DNA from: Chromera velia
Taxonomy: Eukaryota; Sar; Chromeraceae
NCBI GenBank assembly: GCA_018398765.1
Contig: JAHBMJ010001438.1
Coordinates: 17,621-60,422, forward strand
Length of the DNA stretch: 42,802 nucleotides
Direction: 5' to 3'
Part shown: positions 11,371 to 22,792 of the stretch, piece after piece
How the letters are laid out: each line of letters opens with the position of its first letter
Numbering within the stretch: the first letter of the stretch is position 1
Notes under the pieces: model-generated
Told to the model about the DNA's origin: nothing
Databases searched by the model: none
Seen by the model: only the letters and a program-made list of their open reading frames with translations
Position numbers and translations under genes: made by a program

Positions 11371-11852
11371 CGATAAGTTTAGGATGATCTAAATGAAGCA
11401 CCTAAACTTATTCGAAGAAGAAAGAGAGAAGTCAACTGAACATAGTTGGACTTACGAATAGAAATGAAGAATGTCAATCCGGGAGATGCCCACAAGAACA
11501 CAAAGATCTTCGAAGCATCCGAGAAATCGATCGATCAATCAAGATGAATTCTAGACTCGAAGACAAAGAGCAGACTTTCTATCCACTTCAAACCGCACAA
11601 TCGGATCCACTCGAATTCTTAGAATCGATAGTGTCCAAAGCAAACCACGCTTCAGTTGCTTGGACAGCGAAGAGATCATATCGAATGGACCGCAGTGATC
11701 AATCGACGGGCAGATTGATGGCCCCGGAAAATGACTCATTGCATGCCTCATAAAGCGAAAATCCCGCGCGCACAGGCGGGGTACTGAAATAATGACGCAC
11801 GCAGTTCTCTCGCGCTGCACGCTTTACCTCTGAAGCGCTCTGCAGCTTTACG
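11371..11852 (-). repeat. 5' LTR of the copia element
   Basis: Partner of 8822-9303. It keeps more CpG dinucleotides than the other copy. A 69-codon open frame on the plus strand (11544-11753) is present in both LTRs, antisense to the element; there is no evidence that it is translated. Confidence 0.85.
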
Positions 11853-12266
11853 TTATACTATCTAGTACGCTGCTAGCTAAACTCTAGAATAAACTAAACA
11901 TAAAACTAAATGTCCTGATTGATTGATTGATATGTTCCACGATTATATTTTTATACCCTTTTTGTTTAAAGGTATATTTCATGTTTAAAAAAAGTTGTAA
12001 ACGTTCAAGTTTAGAGATAAGATTGTTTTTCAATTAAGATTGATTTAGAAATTGATTGATATATGTCTAAAATTATAATAAATTCATGTGAATTTCACTA
12101 CTAGATTTCACTGACACCACTGTAGAAATTTTAATTTCTAATTTACTGCCAAACGCTATAGACGTTAGTATAGATTCCGATTCATAAGCCGATGACGATT
12201 GCATATGGTTATAATGATAAATTTGAAATATTTTAGGAAACATTTTCAAGTGGTCATTAAAACTTG
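11853..12266. other. AT-rich intergenic segment with a (GATT)n tract
   Basis: No gene. The stretch 11914-11940 holds a short GATT repeat followed by TATGTTCCAC; the same unit in reverse orientation occurs at 20828. Confidence 0.4.
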
Positions 12267-13247
12267 AGTTAAGCCATGTATAGCTAGAGCTGCTAGAGCG
12301 CAAGTACCCAAGGCTTTCTTCCATCAGAGTTCTTTAGGAAAGTCTGTCAGTTTGGTCGTACAGAGAGGGACGAACGTTCTTGCTAAGCTAGAAGCTTTAA
12401 TGAATGATGCACCGTCAATCGATCTGAATGCAACCAAATCAGGTGTATGACGCATCATACAAAGCAAGCAGCCCTGGAAAGCGAAGGCATATCGTAGCAC
12501 CCGGCGCCGCCCGCCGTAGCAGACCCGTACCGGCGTCTGGCCCGCAACTGGTCCCAATCTCCTCTATCCGTGCTCTTCACTCCCCCCCCTGTTAACCGCA
12601 GTTAAGCCATGTGTAGTTAGAGCTGCTAGAGCGCAAGTACCCAAGGCTTTCTTCCGTCAGAGTTCTTTAGGAAAGTCTGCCAGTTCGGTTGTAAAGAGAG
12701 GGACGAACGTTCTTGCTAAGCTAGAAGCTTTAATGAATGATGCACCGTCAATCGATCTGAATGCAACCAAATCAGGTGCATGACGCATCGCGCAAAGCAA
12801 GCAGCCCCGGAAAGCGAAGGCATATCGTAGCACCCGGCGCCGCCCGCCATAGCAGACCCGTACCGGCGTCTGGCCCGCAACTGGTCCCAATCTCCTCTAT
12901 CCGCACTCTTCACTCCCCCCCCTGTTAACCGCAGTTAAGCCATATATAGCTAGAGCTGCTAGAGTGCAAGTACCCAAGGCTTTCTTCCGTCAGAGTTCTT
13001 TAGGAAAGTCTGTCAGTTCGGTTGTAAAGAGAGGGACGAACGTTCTTGCTAAGCTAGAAGCTTTAATAAATGATGCACCGTCAATCGATCTGAATGTAAC
13101 CAAATCAGGTGCATAACGCATCGCGCAAAGCAAGCAGCCCCGGAAAGCAAAGGCATATCGTAGCACCCGGCGCCGCCCGCCGCAGCAGACCCGTACCGGC
13201 GTCTGGCCTGCAACTGGTCCCAATCTCTTCTATCCGCATTCTTCACT
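12267..13247. repeat. Three tandem 333-bp repeats
   Basis: Units start at 12267, 12600 and 12933 with a period of exactly 333 bp and no indels between copies; the third stops at 13247, about 18 bp short. Each unit carries a GC-rich block (GGCGCCGCCCGCC) and a minus-strand open frame of 77 codons (12324-12557, 12657-12890, 12990-13223) with few amino-acid changes. Base differences are mainly transitions at CpG. No known protein or RNA family is recognised. Confidence 0.85.
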
Positions 13248-13520
13248 ACTTATCAACTTGAAAGCAATTGCAAATTGGTACCATACACATATTTTTTAAA
13301 ACTTAATTAGGCTTCATTGCCATTTCAATTATGTTTTGGGAAATTGTATAAGCAATTTTGAAATTCAAACATTTTAAAATATATAAGCTAATAATACTAA
13401 GATCAAATATTATCGGAATATGAGTTAGAATATGAGGAGGACTAGGAGGTGCAAGAAGAGTAAGAGAGTGACTAGGGCTCTAAAAGAATTTAAAAAAGAA
13501 AACTAACTTGAACTGTAAAA

Positions 13521-13792
13521 ACCTAGGTATGATCTGTAAAGTTATTTTTATAATAAAGTCTGACCACAGACTTTATTTAGACTTTAAAACTTCTTTAGTT
13601 TTAAAACTTCAAAAATAAAAAGCTTGAACATATTCAAATATTGTTTAGGATTGTTTAGCCGTTTAAAACATTTTTTAATGTATGACAAAAAACTTTTAAA
13701 GTGCATTTCAAAAGTTATATTTTAGAGCCTACAGACTCAAACCAGACTTTAAACTTTATTTTACTTTAAAACTTTACATATCATACCTAGGT
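13521..13792. mobile_element. MITE-like element with 23-bp terminal inverted repeats
   Basis: The ends (13521-13543 and 13770-13792) are inverted repeats with one mismatch, starting ACCTAGGTATGAT. The outermost block is itself the palindrome ACCTAGGT. The 272-bp element is AT-rich, non-coding and holds several AAAGTCTG / CAGACTTT inverted pairs, so it could fold along much of its length. No clear target-site duplication is visible. Confidence 0.6.
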
Positions 13793-14591
13793 GAAAACGG
13801 AGTTAGAAAAAAAAAAAAAAGAGAAGAATAGAAAAAGCCAGAGAAAAAGGAACTATTTCAGAGACTAGTTCAGAGAAGTTGAGAAGACCTTGAATTCATT
13901 AAACTAGCACAGCACACACCTACAGACACCGTGACACACGCGAACTAGCATACAAATAGAATTCAATAAAAGCTCACATAAGATGTTTTCTATGATGATG
14001 TTAATTTTGAGATCACTGCTGCGCTGAGGTCAAATAAACTTTGAATAGAAGTAAAGGGGGAGAAGCACACAATCTAGTACATAATGATCGATATCTATGT
14101 CAATATATTTCATGCATTTAATTCAATTCATACATGATCATCGCCTCTAATCGTAAAATACTACAACATCTAAAAGCATGGACCGGCGCTGCAAGGTCAA
14201 ACGTAACCAAAAGCTTCCGTCATTTTTTACCATTGCCAATTCAAAAAGTTTTAAACATTCCAATGTCTCACGTAATGGTGTCTAAAACACCAAACTCTAA
14301 ATGCTACCTTATTTTCATGCTGCGCTTCCGCATTCTCTGAGGAGGTAATTTACAGACCCGCTTTCTCACAGATTGAGTGCAAGTTGGATTCAGCAACCAT
14401 GCAGGGGATGTTCGCGTGACCCGTGTACGACTGAAGATGGTAGATTTCCGGCACGAAGAAACACAGTCGGTCGGAATTTTTTCTCCTGAGTCATTTGGTT
14501 GATGGACCGGGCAATGACTTTTGTTGGCCTTAGCGGAGTTTGTGTGACCAAAACTCCGTTGTCTTCAACCTGACCGTCGTCTGAGACTCTC
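13793..14591. other. AT-rich intergenic sequence, no gene seen
   Basis: Contains a poly-A run (about 13807-13820) and many short A/T tracts. It ends at the probable last exon of the minus-strand gene 14592-19400. The short open frame 14134-14340 has no coding character. Confidence 0.35.
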
Positions 14592-17500
14592 TCATTTGCC
14601 CCCCCCCTCTTCTCCGCTCCCAGCCCTCAGCAGCAGGGGCGCCGTGTGTGTCTCTGACTGGGGAGGCAGGAAGGCTGCGGATTTGACCATCGCCTCTATC
14701 TCCCTTTGCGCCATCACCTTTTCCAGACTTCCCTCGAGAACACGGAGTACTGAGGGGTTGCTCAGACCACCAGCACCAAGGTCACCATCAGAGTCGCATA
14801 CCACGTGGTGGAAATGGAAATGGTGAAATTCCGTCTGCAGAAAGAACCAGGAGAGAGAACAAAGGAGATTCAAATATTGAAGTCTGTCATTTGCAGAGAT
14901 ATACAAAGTCAACCGAGGTCCCACCTTAGAGCATGCGCACATGCAACTGTTTTTGTAAAGATTCTCAGGTGTCACTTCTCGGCTCCATGCACGCGGCCAG
15001 AGCGAGCCACGATCACTTCACTTAGACACCCCGTTTTTAACTCACTCACTAAGCATTCAGCATTTGGTCTTAGAACCGTTTTAGAGCTGCTAACCTTTGC
15101 CTGTTGTCCCGTTTCCGCAGGCCACTTCACCGCCCACGGATGTTGACTGACGCCCTGCGTTCAAAGCAAAGCAAATGGAAGATTCATGCAGGAGAGAGAA
15201 AATCCCGAAGGACAGGACCCGATGCGCCAAATATGCATGAAGAGAAAGAACCATGCAGAGAAACCATCGATTCACATGCAGGCTTTTCTTTCTCGATCAT
15301 CTGTCGATCCCTCAGTCAGACGAGACGAGACATAATCAAGCACAAGGACATTCATATTGCCGTCCTATTTCTTCAAAGGACAAAACAGCAAAATTGAGAA
15401 GAGGGACACCGACCGAACCCGAAACTCGGGGAAAGAAACGCAAACGGACTCTCCTGCCTGTCCATCTTGAACGGATACACGTGGTGCGACTCTGCTGAAT
15501 GGAGGAAAGGTCTCCACAGTATCTGAAGTACCCAACTAAAGGGAGCATTCGAATGGTTGCCTGACCTTTGCTTTGATTTTCCCTTTCTTGCTCTTCTTCT
15601 CGATGTCGGCAGCAGCTTGCAGAAGGTCCCCGCTCCCTCGAGACAAATGGTCAAGAACCAGAGCCCCCCCAGCGGCAAGGCGAAGTGGGGGTCTGGCCAT
15701 GTGTGAGTGTGGAAGCATAGCGTCGGATGGAAGTGCAAGGGACAGAGGGGGGGGTGTGAAAGACTGATTGTGTCCTTCCCTAGGTGCCTGCCGAGATTTA
15801 GGTCGGTCTGCTGAGGCTCGAGCAACACGTAGGTTGGAATCAGGTGGGGGGCACCTTCTTTGATCAACAGATTGTTTTTTTTTTTCTGTCTTTTCTTTCG
15901 CGGAAGAGCGTTTCCTCCCTGATGCAGAGGGTGTGACTGAAGAGGAGGACGGGTCTGAAGGAGGAATAGAGGCGAAACTGCGGGGAGGTGAGATATGTCC
16001 AGAAGATTGTGTGTAAAGAGATTGGGACTCTCGACCTCCCCTCTCCTCCTGCTCTCGCTTCATGAAGGGACTCGTGAGATCTCCCTCTTCTTCTTCTGCC
16101 TGTTCTTCCATTGACACTGATTGGTGGGGGGCGTGACGAAGAGACGCCATCTCTTCTAATTTGGAGGCTGCGGTGCCTCTCTCCTCGTATAGGAGTTCCT
16201 CAACATGGATGGTCTCCTTTTGACCCCCTCTAGTTTCATCAACCGAGACATTCCCACCACTTCCATTTCCTTGGAAGCTGGAGGATGAGTAGCGTATCAT
16301 GCTTCCCTCGTTGATTGGCTGATCAGGCAAAGCTTCGGCATGTGGGTCGAATTTTCTCAGGTCTATCGATTTCTTTTTCTGCTCAGACGGCTCTTCCTGG
16401 TCCTCTGCTGCTGGGCTGCTCGCTTCTTCCGGGACAACGACAGACTCGCCCTCTCCCTCTTGGGCCAAATGAAGATCGAGTTGCTGCTGTGCACGCACGG
16501 CGTGTAAGTCAACAATCGGAACTCCATGGTCTTGTGCATACCGATACGCACGCTCTGCTTGAGCGTGCAGCTCTGCGTGCGCTCTGAGAGTACCAGAGCT
16601 GACCCCGGTGCTGCCTGATGACGTCCGGGGTGACCCTGGAGTACGTGGGTTTCTCCCACGTGTCACACCCCTGACAGCATCACCATCTCGCCAGTCTTCT
16701 TCCTCGAGACTGCGGCCGTGAACAACAAGCGATGGAACGGCACGCGGTGGTGGTCTGTTCCCGTTTCGGAGGGAACTTCTCCAGCTCTTTCCGTCAAGGG
16801 AATGCCTGCCTAGACCTCTGGAGCCATCATCGGTTGTTGTGTAAAGAGAGTGAAGACTGACTGTGCTCCCTCTACTTCCCCTACTCGCCTGCTGCCTTCT
16901 CTGCAGGCCTGACTGCCGCTGGAGGGCTTCCAGATTATTTTGAGGAGTTCTGTGGTCCCATGACTCTGACAGGGGATTATGGTCTGTCGGCACTTGGTTA
17001 CTGTGGCTGCTTTGGTTTCTTTTCTGTGGATTCTCTTGGCTTCTTTTTTTCTTTTTTGGAGAGACGTCTCGGGAAGGGGAGGGAGAAGTGCGTGTTAGGG
17101 AATCTTGGGGATACCTTGGAATCAGGTTGTCCCTCTCTCCTGTTTCGTGCAGACAACGGCTGGAGTTCTGGAAGAATTGGAGACGCGAGCCGAAGGCAGC
17201 GGCAGGAGAGACCATGCAGGGTACCTGGCTGCTGTACTGCTGTGGGTGAGGGTGCTGATGAGAGGGGGGAAGGGAACAGTGTTGCTGAGAGTGGTGCAGG
17301 GAGTGAGGAGGCTGCTGTTTTGAGTTGGGCCTGGACCGCCCTTCCTTCCCTTCTTTGCTGCTTCTGCGGGAGTGAAGCAGCTTTACCCGTCGGGCCTCTT
17401 GGAGCTGCAGGCAGGCAGCCAGGCAGGCAAACAGGCAGGCAGGCAGGCAGGCAGGCAGCCAGGCAGAAAAATTAGGCTGTTTCATTTCTCTTCACAAGCA

Positions 17501-17683
17501 AAGGCGTTCGTAAGAGCAACGGTTTGCCAGGTGACACGAAAGAAGTTTGATAGATCCAGGCTTGCATGGATGCAAGGACGGGGAAACAAACGGGCAACGA
17601 GGAGTACAAGGGTACTGGCGGAGGGCTCTCTCTCTGAGTCTCGGTCGCCCGCCCTCCTCCCTTCCTCTCTAACTCTGCTGAAT

Positions 17684-17714
<31 letters not shown>

Positions 17715-17730
17715 CGCGTGTGTGTGTGCA

Positions 17731-17765
<35 letters not shown>

Positions 17766-17804
17766 CTGTGTGTGTGTGTGCGTGTGTGTGTGTGTCTGTG
17801 TGTG

Positions 17805-17873
<69 letters not shown>

Positions 17874-19400
17874 ACGTGTGTGTGTGTGTGCGTGTGTGTT
17901 CCCGCACCAATGCATCGACCGACCGACCCACCTCTTGCAGTGCCCTTCGTTTCTTTGACCAGTCGGTCTCACTCGCTGCCCCGTCTGCAGCAGCAAAACC
18001 AAACTCAATGCCCCCGACTCCAGGGGGAACAGGAGACGCCCCCCAGGTGGTTTGTGGGTGATGACCCCCCCCCCAAGGAGCCCCACCCCCTTCCAGAGAC
18101 CCCGGAGGAGCCCCCTCTGCCCAGGTTGGACCCCGCCGCTGCCCATTCTGACCCAGGTCCACTGAGATTATCAGAGAAGGGCAGGAGCAGAGAGGACGCA
18201 GAAAGGAAATTAAGAAAGAAAGATGTTTGCTTGTAAACAGACAGTCCTGCCAATGTCCTACCCATCTGGCTCACTTGACGTTCACGGCTCCAAAATGAAA
18301 GAACCAAAATAAAAGAACCACAGAGGAGGGAAGAGGGAAGCCGGACAAGCACTGCCACATCCGCAGACAGATGGAGAGACAAAAAATAGAAAACGGTCCA
18401 CACTGTTCAGAAAAAAAATAGAGAGCGTTCAGGAAAAAAGTAGGAGAACGAGGCGACAGTGTCACAAAGAATTATCACATTTTGTCAAGAATGCATAGTG
18501 TCTTTAATTCTGACCTGGGGTCACTGCAGTGTCCGTGCTCTCGCTCTGGTATCTTACTGCCGTGCCCCAGCTCCCTCCATTAACAGCCCCTTGCCCTTGC
18601 CAGCTACCACCTGCCCCCTGTGGTACCCCATTCACTTCTCGAGTCTCCACCATTCGGGTTTCCACCCCCATGCCGACCATCCGAGGATCACGCAGTTCCG
18701 GAAGAGGGGGCAAAAATTCACGCCCTGCCCCTTCAGAGACACTCTGCACGTGTGTGTCACGAAAAGCAGTTGGCCGATTTGCCATCGCGATATGCTCCTG
18801 CTGAGCGTGCCATTGTCTTTCCTCAAGAGCCTGCAGTGCAGACTGAAAAGATGCATGGGCTCTCGCTTCCTCCATCTGTCTTTGGAGAAGCATCTGATAC
18901 ACCTCCTGTTGGTGTGCAGTCAGTCTCTGCTCCTCCAAAAGCCTTCGCTGCCTCTCCTGCTCTCCCCCACTGCCTCCTTGAGCCATCGAATTTTTTCGAA
19001 CGAGAGCCTCAAGGGACACGCCTCGCTGCCACACAAGAGACGGGTGCAGAGGTTGGGGTTGCATTACAACGGGAGACGGCTGGTGGCTGGCCATTCCTTC
19101 CGGTGGGATGAAAACTCCCCCGTCGTAGGAATGAAATCTCCGAAGTGCTCCAACCTTCTCATCCTTTGACAGCACCCCTGGATCACCCCCCCATGCCCAA
19201 CTATGGTGAAGTCCCGCATGATTCTGAGGGCAATGCAGGGACGGTTGTTCCGAGGGCAATCTCTGAAAGGTCGGTGAATGTTGAAACTGGGAAGACCCTG
19301 AAACGGGAATGTCGAAGCTGTTCGCACTGCTGTAAACCACAACCGACCCGTTCTTTACATTAGGGACCGACAAATCTGCCACTGAGGGGCGGTCCTTCAT
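14592..19400 (-). CDS. Large low-complexity coiled-coil protein, family unknown (4 exons)
   Basis: Exons on the minus strand: 19400-18515, 18161-17932, 17404-15566, 14834-14592. Splice phases (1, 0, 0) fit and together give about 1065 aa. The start ATG at 19400 follows an A-rich context. Residues about 146-208 form a Gln/Glu/Arg-rich coiled coil (EQERQRRLLEEQRLTAHQ). The rest is Ser-, Pro-, Gln- and charge-rich and probably disordered. An AERAYRYAQDHGVPIVDLHA stretch in exon 3 and a lysine-rich segment (KKSKKGKIKAK) near its end are the only compact-looking parts. No membrane segment or known domain is visible. If the third intron is retained, the frame ends at 15536 instead; exon 4 is the least certain. 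The second intron holds the long TG/CA tract. Confidence 0.6.
17407..17465. repeat. (AGGC)n tetranucleotide tract at a splice acceptor
   Basis: On the minus strand this reads as CCTG repeats ending in CTGCAG, immediately before exon 3 of the 14592-19400 gene. It serves as the pyrimidine-rich end of the intron. Confidence 0.7.
17683..17899. repeat. (TG)n / (CA)n microsatellite
   Basis: About 215 bp of nearly pure TG on the plus strand, with CG and TC interruptions, inside the second intron of the minus-strand gene. Open frames through it encode only Cys-Val or Thr-His repeats and are not genes. Confidence 0.95.
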
Positions 19401-20836
19401 TTTGGTCTTCGATGAACGAGCAAAAGCCGAAAGGGAAAAAAGTTAGAGCAAATACAGCTGTGTTATTGGTTGTATATCGTTCAATTGCACACGAACCAGG
19501 TCATCACTGAATCGTCGACGTCCTGCAGGTCTGTGTCGACACCTCTACGTTTCAGTGCCGCAGCTCCAGAGGCAAGCGTGTCGACAATCGATGCATCAAA
19601 ACACGAAACTGTTTTTAATTTAGTATGCATGCATGTATATATATATTTCCTTAATTTCAAACAATTTATATAAATAAAAGTGCGGTGTATATTGAGGGGA
19701 TGGTTTCTGTTTGAATCCATTCATGAGCTATAGAATCGAAGCGGATCCGAGCTTACATGCAGGCCTGAGGAGTGAATTAAGCCGTGCGCTCGTCATGCGC
19801 TGCGCAGTCGCGCGGTGCTTCTGCACGCATTAACTGACTCAGGGCTTGGCGGCCGGCACGGTACGTATACCGCCCCGGTTCGACCTTCATTAGTCCTTCA
19901 AAGCATGGCGCTCTCTTTACTTTCAATGCAGAAGTGCAATACAATTATTAATAGAAATTTCTCCTCAGGTTTGATCGTATTTGACAGTACTTGACAGCAA
20001 TGTTCCAGTGCAAAGTTAAACATGTAAAAAAAAAACTGTCAGGACTTTAATTTTGCCTACATATATAGAGTTTTACCCTTTAATTACAGAAAAGTATAAT
20101 GCTAGCTGTCCTACCATATAACTAGAGGAGACGGCTATATAACTGAATCACCTCAGATCCATTCATCGACTTACAGAAGGAGTCTGTCTAACTAGGGCAG
20201 AGTCATCAGCTTCCACCTGTTCAGATCAATCTAGTGACTGTTAAAGAAAGAATATTTCCTACGTGTACGCATAGCCTTTGAATCTATACTGCCCTCCAGT
20301 CACACTCAAACTCGAGAGGCCCAAAGCAAGTCAACATTAACATGATCGACTCAAAGACACACGAAAATTCCGACCTGCCACAGCCAATCATCACTGTCAC
20401 TCAGTCATTTACAAAGTGATCAGCGTTTAGCTAGCTACGCTCGATGTATCACACTCCACATTGAAGCAAGCTCTCTCAATCAAGTCAGCCTTTCAAACGT
20501 GCTCTTCAATTCAGTCTGCCTACATGCGCGCCCTAGACCGCCACGCTTTATCGCGCGTCCGGATTCGTAAAACGCTTCTCACTCGTGACGCATACATTAA
20601 AATTTCTCGCATCGTGCACACACTTTTCATATAATTAAGTTTACCTTTTGTTAATCATCAACATTAATCAAGATTTATCATGCAATTTCATTGAATCCAT
20701 TTGAATCTATTACCATTCATTCCTGATCATGAAAAATAAATTTAATAACGATTAGTAATGATTCATGCAGGTACCATCCGAAATACATAAAAACATTGTC
20801 ATCTAGACATAGTGGGAAGGCCCTAGGGTGGAACAT

Positions 20837-20871
<35 letters not shown>

Positions 20872-21072
20872 TCTATATGAGCTATATAGCTTTAAATTAA
20901 ATTAAGATATGCTTTAGGACGTCAATGTGTTGATGATACAAAGACAAAAAATCAAATTTAATTAACTTATTCAAACAAAAAATAAACATATTTTTTTAAG
21001 AAAAAAAAAAAACCTTGAGAAGTATTAATTATTTGATTGTATTACTGCACATATTGCTTTACAATATGATGA

Positions 21073-21149
<77 letters not shown>

Positions 21150-21195
21150 AAAACAAATTAGCACGCATTTTCTCTCTCTCTCTCTCTCCCTCTCC

Positions 21196-21235
<40 letters not shown>

Positions 21236-21799
21236 TACTCACTCACTCACTCACTCACTCACGCACACACACACACACGGGGGAGCGAGAGAAGGGGATC
21301 AAGGGAGAAAGAGAGAAGGTGAGAGGGTCAGAGGGAGAGTGAGAGGGTGAGAGGGTGAGAGAGAGGGGGGGAGAGAGGGGGAGAGAGAGGGGGAGAGAGA
21401 GGGGGAGAGAGAGGGAGAGAGGGAGAGAGAGAGAGAGCGAGAGAGAGAGAGAGAGCAGACAGATACGGGAAACGGACTAGCTGTCAGGCAGAGAGACGTA
21501 ACCAAGAACGCCGGTTCTTTGTTCCGTCGCAGAGACAAAGCAACAAGGATACAGATTGTTAGTGACGGACAGGCAAGCAGACCCGCGCCCTTCGAAAGAA
21601 AAAACCACAAGCACCCATGCTGGCATGCTCTAAGTGCAGATGCAAAGGACCAGTAGGGGGTCGCACGAGGCTGGATCTCAGAGTTACAGTGAAACAAATC
21701 AGGCTTCAAATTGTTTTTCTGACATCAGCGTACTAGACTGGCAGCGCCCGAAGGAATGGACTTGTTTGATGTTCAACTTCTTGGGCGAAATAGAACCAG

Positions 21800-21839
<40 letters not shown>

Positions 21840-22072
21840 CGTTAGCATTTCGGTTCTCTAGCTCTCTTAAGTGTACTCTTGAAGCAGTCCCCTTTCATGC
21901 AATATATACAAAAAAAGAGAATGTATGAGCTCGATCAACAAGAGAAGAGGAGACTGAGGTCTTTCTCTCCCTCATTTGGCATTTTCGTTCTCCTTTCGGA
22001 TTTGGCTTCCATCAGCACTCGGCCCATGTGTATGCCTCTGGAATGGAAGTCTCCTTCAGGGGAATGGACTTG
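19401..22072. other. Intergenic region between two minus-strand genes
   Basis: About 2.7 kb with no convincing gene. 19401-19480 should hold the 5' UTR and promoter of the 14592-19400 gene. 19760-19870 is a GC-rich patch; its GGTTCGACC lacks a matching tRNA arm. 20828-20871 is GTGGAACATA followed by ATCA repeats. 20880-21060 is AT-rich. Confidence 0.4.
21074..21456. repeat. Compound microsatellite cluster (CA, CT, CTCA, GA/GGGA)
   Basis: (CA)n at 21074-21147, (CT)n at about 21171-21213, (CA)n to about 21236, (CTCA)n to about 21262, more (CA)n, then a long GA-rich tract with GGGA variants from about 21281. A separate (GA)n sits at 21804-21836. Confidence 0.9.
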
Positions 22073-22792
22073 CTACGCGATGATGAGGGGGTCCTCTTCT
22101 GCAATCCCGGCTTCGGGAACTTCTCTTTTTGCTCTTTTGAGAAGGGGCGGAGAGGAGATCTTCACTTCGTTACAGGTCTCAATGGGCTGCCATACTGAGT
22201 CGGGGAGATTTGCAGCCGCAAAGTTTTCTCCACAGTGCTCATTCAGCAGGTTTCTTCCAACTGTGTCGTTCTCAAAACGTGCGTAGGCGTCAATACGGAA
22301 GAGCCCCTTTTCTTTTGCTTTCGTCAATGCGGTGGTGTTGCGGAACACCCACTGGTTACGGTAACTGGACTCTGTGGAGATGTCGTAGTCGTCCTTCAGG
22401 TATTGCTTGCACTCCTTGTTGAAGTGCAAGCGCAACAAAGTGGTGCAGTTCCCAGGAATGTCGTGGTGGGACAGAGCGTCTTCTTCAAGAAGAGAGTCGT
22501 CTACGTACAGCCGCACAACGGCAGAACTTGCCATGAAGTGTCGGTCCAACGCAAAGTTTGCGGCCTTGCAACTGTATGGAAAGACGTAGAAACCCTCTCC
22601 TAGCTCTGACTCGAGGCCAATAGATCCTCCCAAATCGAATGCCCTGTCTTCGCTCAGTTGTGGGTCCACCTTCTGAATTTTTACATTGTTTTCTGCAAAT
22701 GAGATGCAGGAAAAGGTTCCGTGGTAGAAGTACCTGGCATTTGCTCGAAGGATTGAGAGAGCAAACAGAAGTAGAACAGCGAGCCTTTCCAT
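22073..22792 (-). CDS. Small secreted cysteine-containing protein, family unknown
   Basis: Single exon, 239 aa from the ATG at 22792. An in-frame ATG at 22849 would add 19 residues ahead of the signal peptide and is less likely. MERLAVLLLFALSILRANA is a typical signal peptide with cleavage after ANA. The mature part has six cysteines (an even number, fit for disulfides) and three N-glycosylation sequons (NCT, NTT, NDT), so it should be secreted or surface-held through a partner; there is no second membrane segment or GPI-like tail. Near the C-terminus LLKRAKREV is a possible dibasic processing site. It shares about 600 bp of upstream DNA with the phosphate-carrier gene, transcribed the other way. 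No known domain is recognised. Confidence 0.7.
   Translation of the reverse strand: MERLAVLLLFALSILRANARYFYHGTFSCISFAENNVKIQKVDPQLSEDRAFDLGGSIGLESELGEGFYVFPYSCKAANFALDRHFMASSAVVRLYVDDSLLEEDALSHHDIPGNCTTLLRLHFNKECKQYLKDDYDISTESSYRNQWVFRNTTALTKAKEKGLFRIDAYARFENDTVGRNLLNEHCGENFAAANLPDSVWQPIETCNEVKISSPPLLKRAKREVPEAGIAEEDPLIIA

Larger units (their letters stand above)
8822..11852 (-). mobile_element. Ty1/copia LTR retrotransposon, internally deleted (minus orientation)
   Basis: Two collinear direct repeats of 482 bp (8822-9303 and 11371-11852, constant offset 2549, about 13 mismatches) flank about 2.07 kb. The interior carries a minus-strand copia pol remnant, so 11371-11852 is the 5' LTR. Only about 12 bp separate that LTR from the open pol frame. 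The primer-binding site, gag, protease and most of integrase are therefore missing. The LTR ends do not read TG...CA; in element orientation they begin CGTAAAG and end CTTATCG. No clean target-site duplication was found (TTAT occurs near both ends). The element is non-autonomous. Confidence 0.85.

Noticed and set aside
12267-13247. 5S rRNA cluster in the 333-bp repeats
   Set aside because: A CCGGGTGCTACGAT stretch on the minus strand recalls the 3' end of 5S rRNA, but the rest of the unit lacks the conserved 5S helices and internal promoter.
17405-17485. N-terminal LPACLPACLFACLAACL segment of the large minus-strand ORF as a signal peptide
   Set aside because: It is translated CCTG repeat of an intron end; the exon starts at 17404 after CTGCAG.
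17682-18236. Plus-strand ORF ending at 18236 with a Pro-rich tail after an apparent acceptor
   Set aside because: The same DNA on the minus strand (18161-17932) is bounded by an acceptor and a donor whose phases join the flanking exons exactly; the plus-strand reading has no partner exons.
19860-19900. tRNA gene suggested by GGTTCGACC
   Set aside because: The five bases on each side of the loop do not pair as a T arm, and no acceptor stem or anticodon arm fits upstream.
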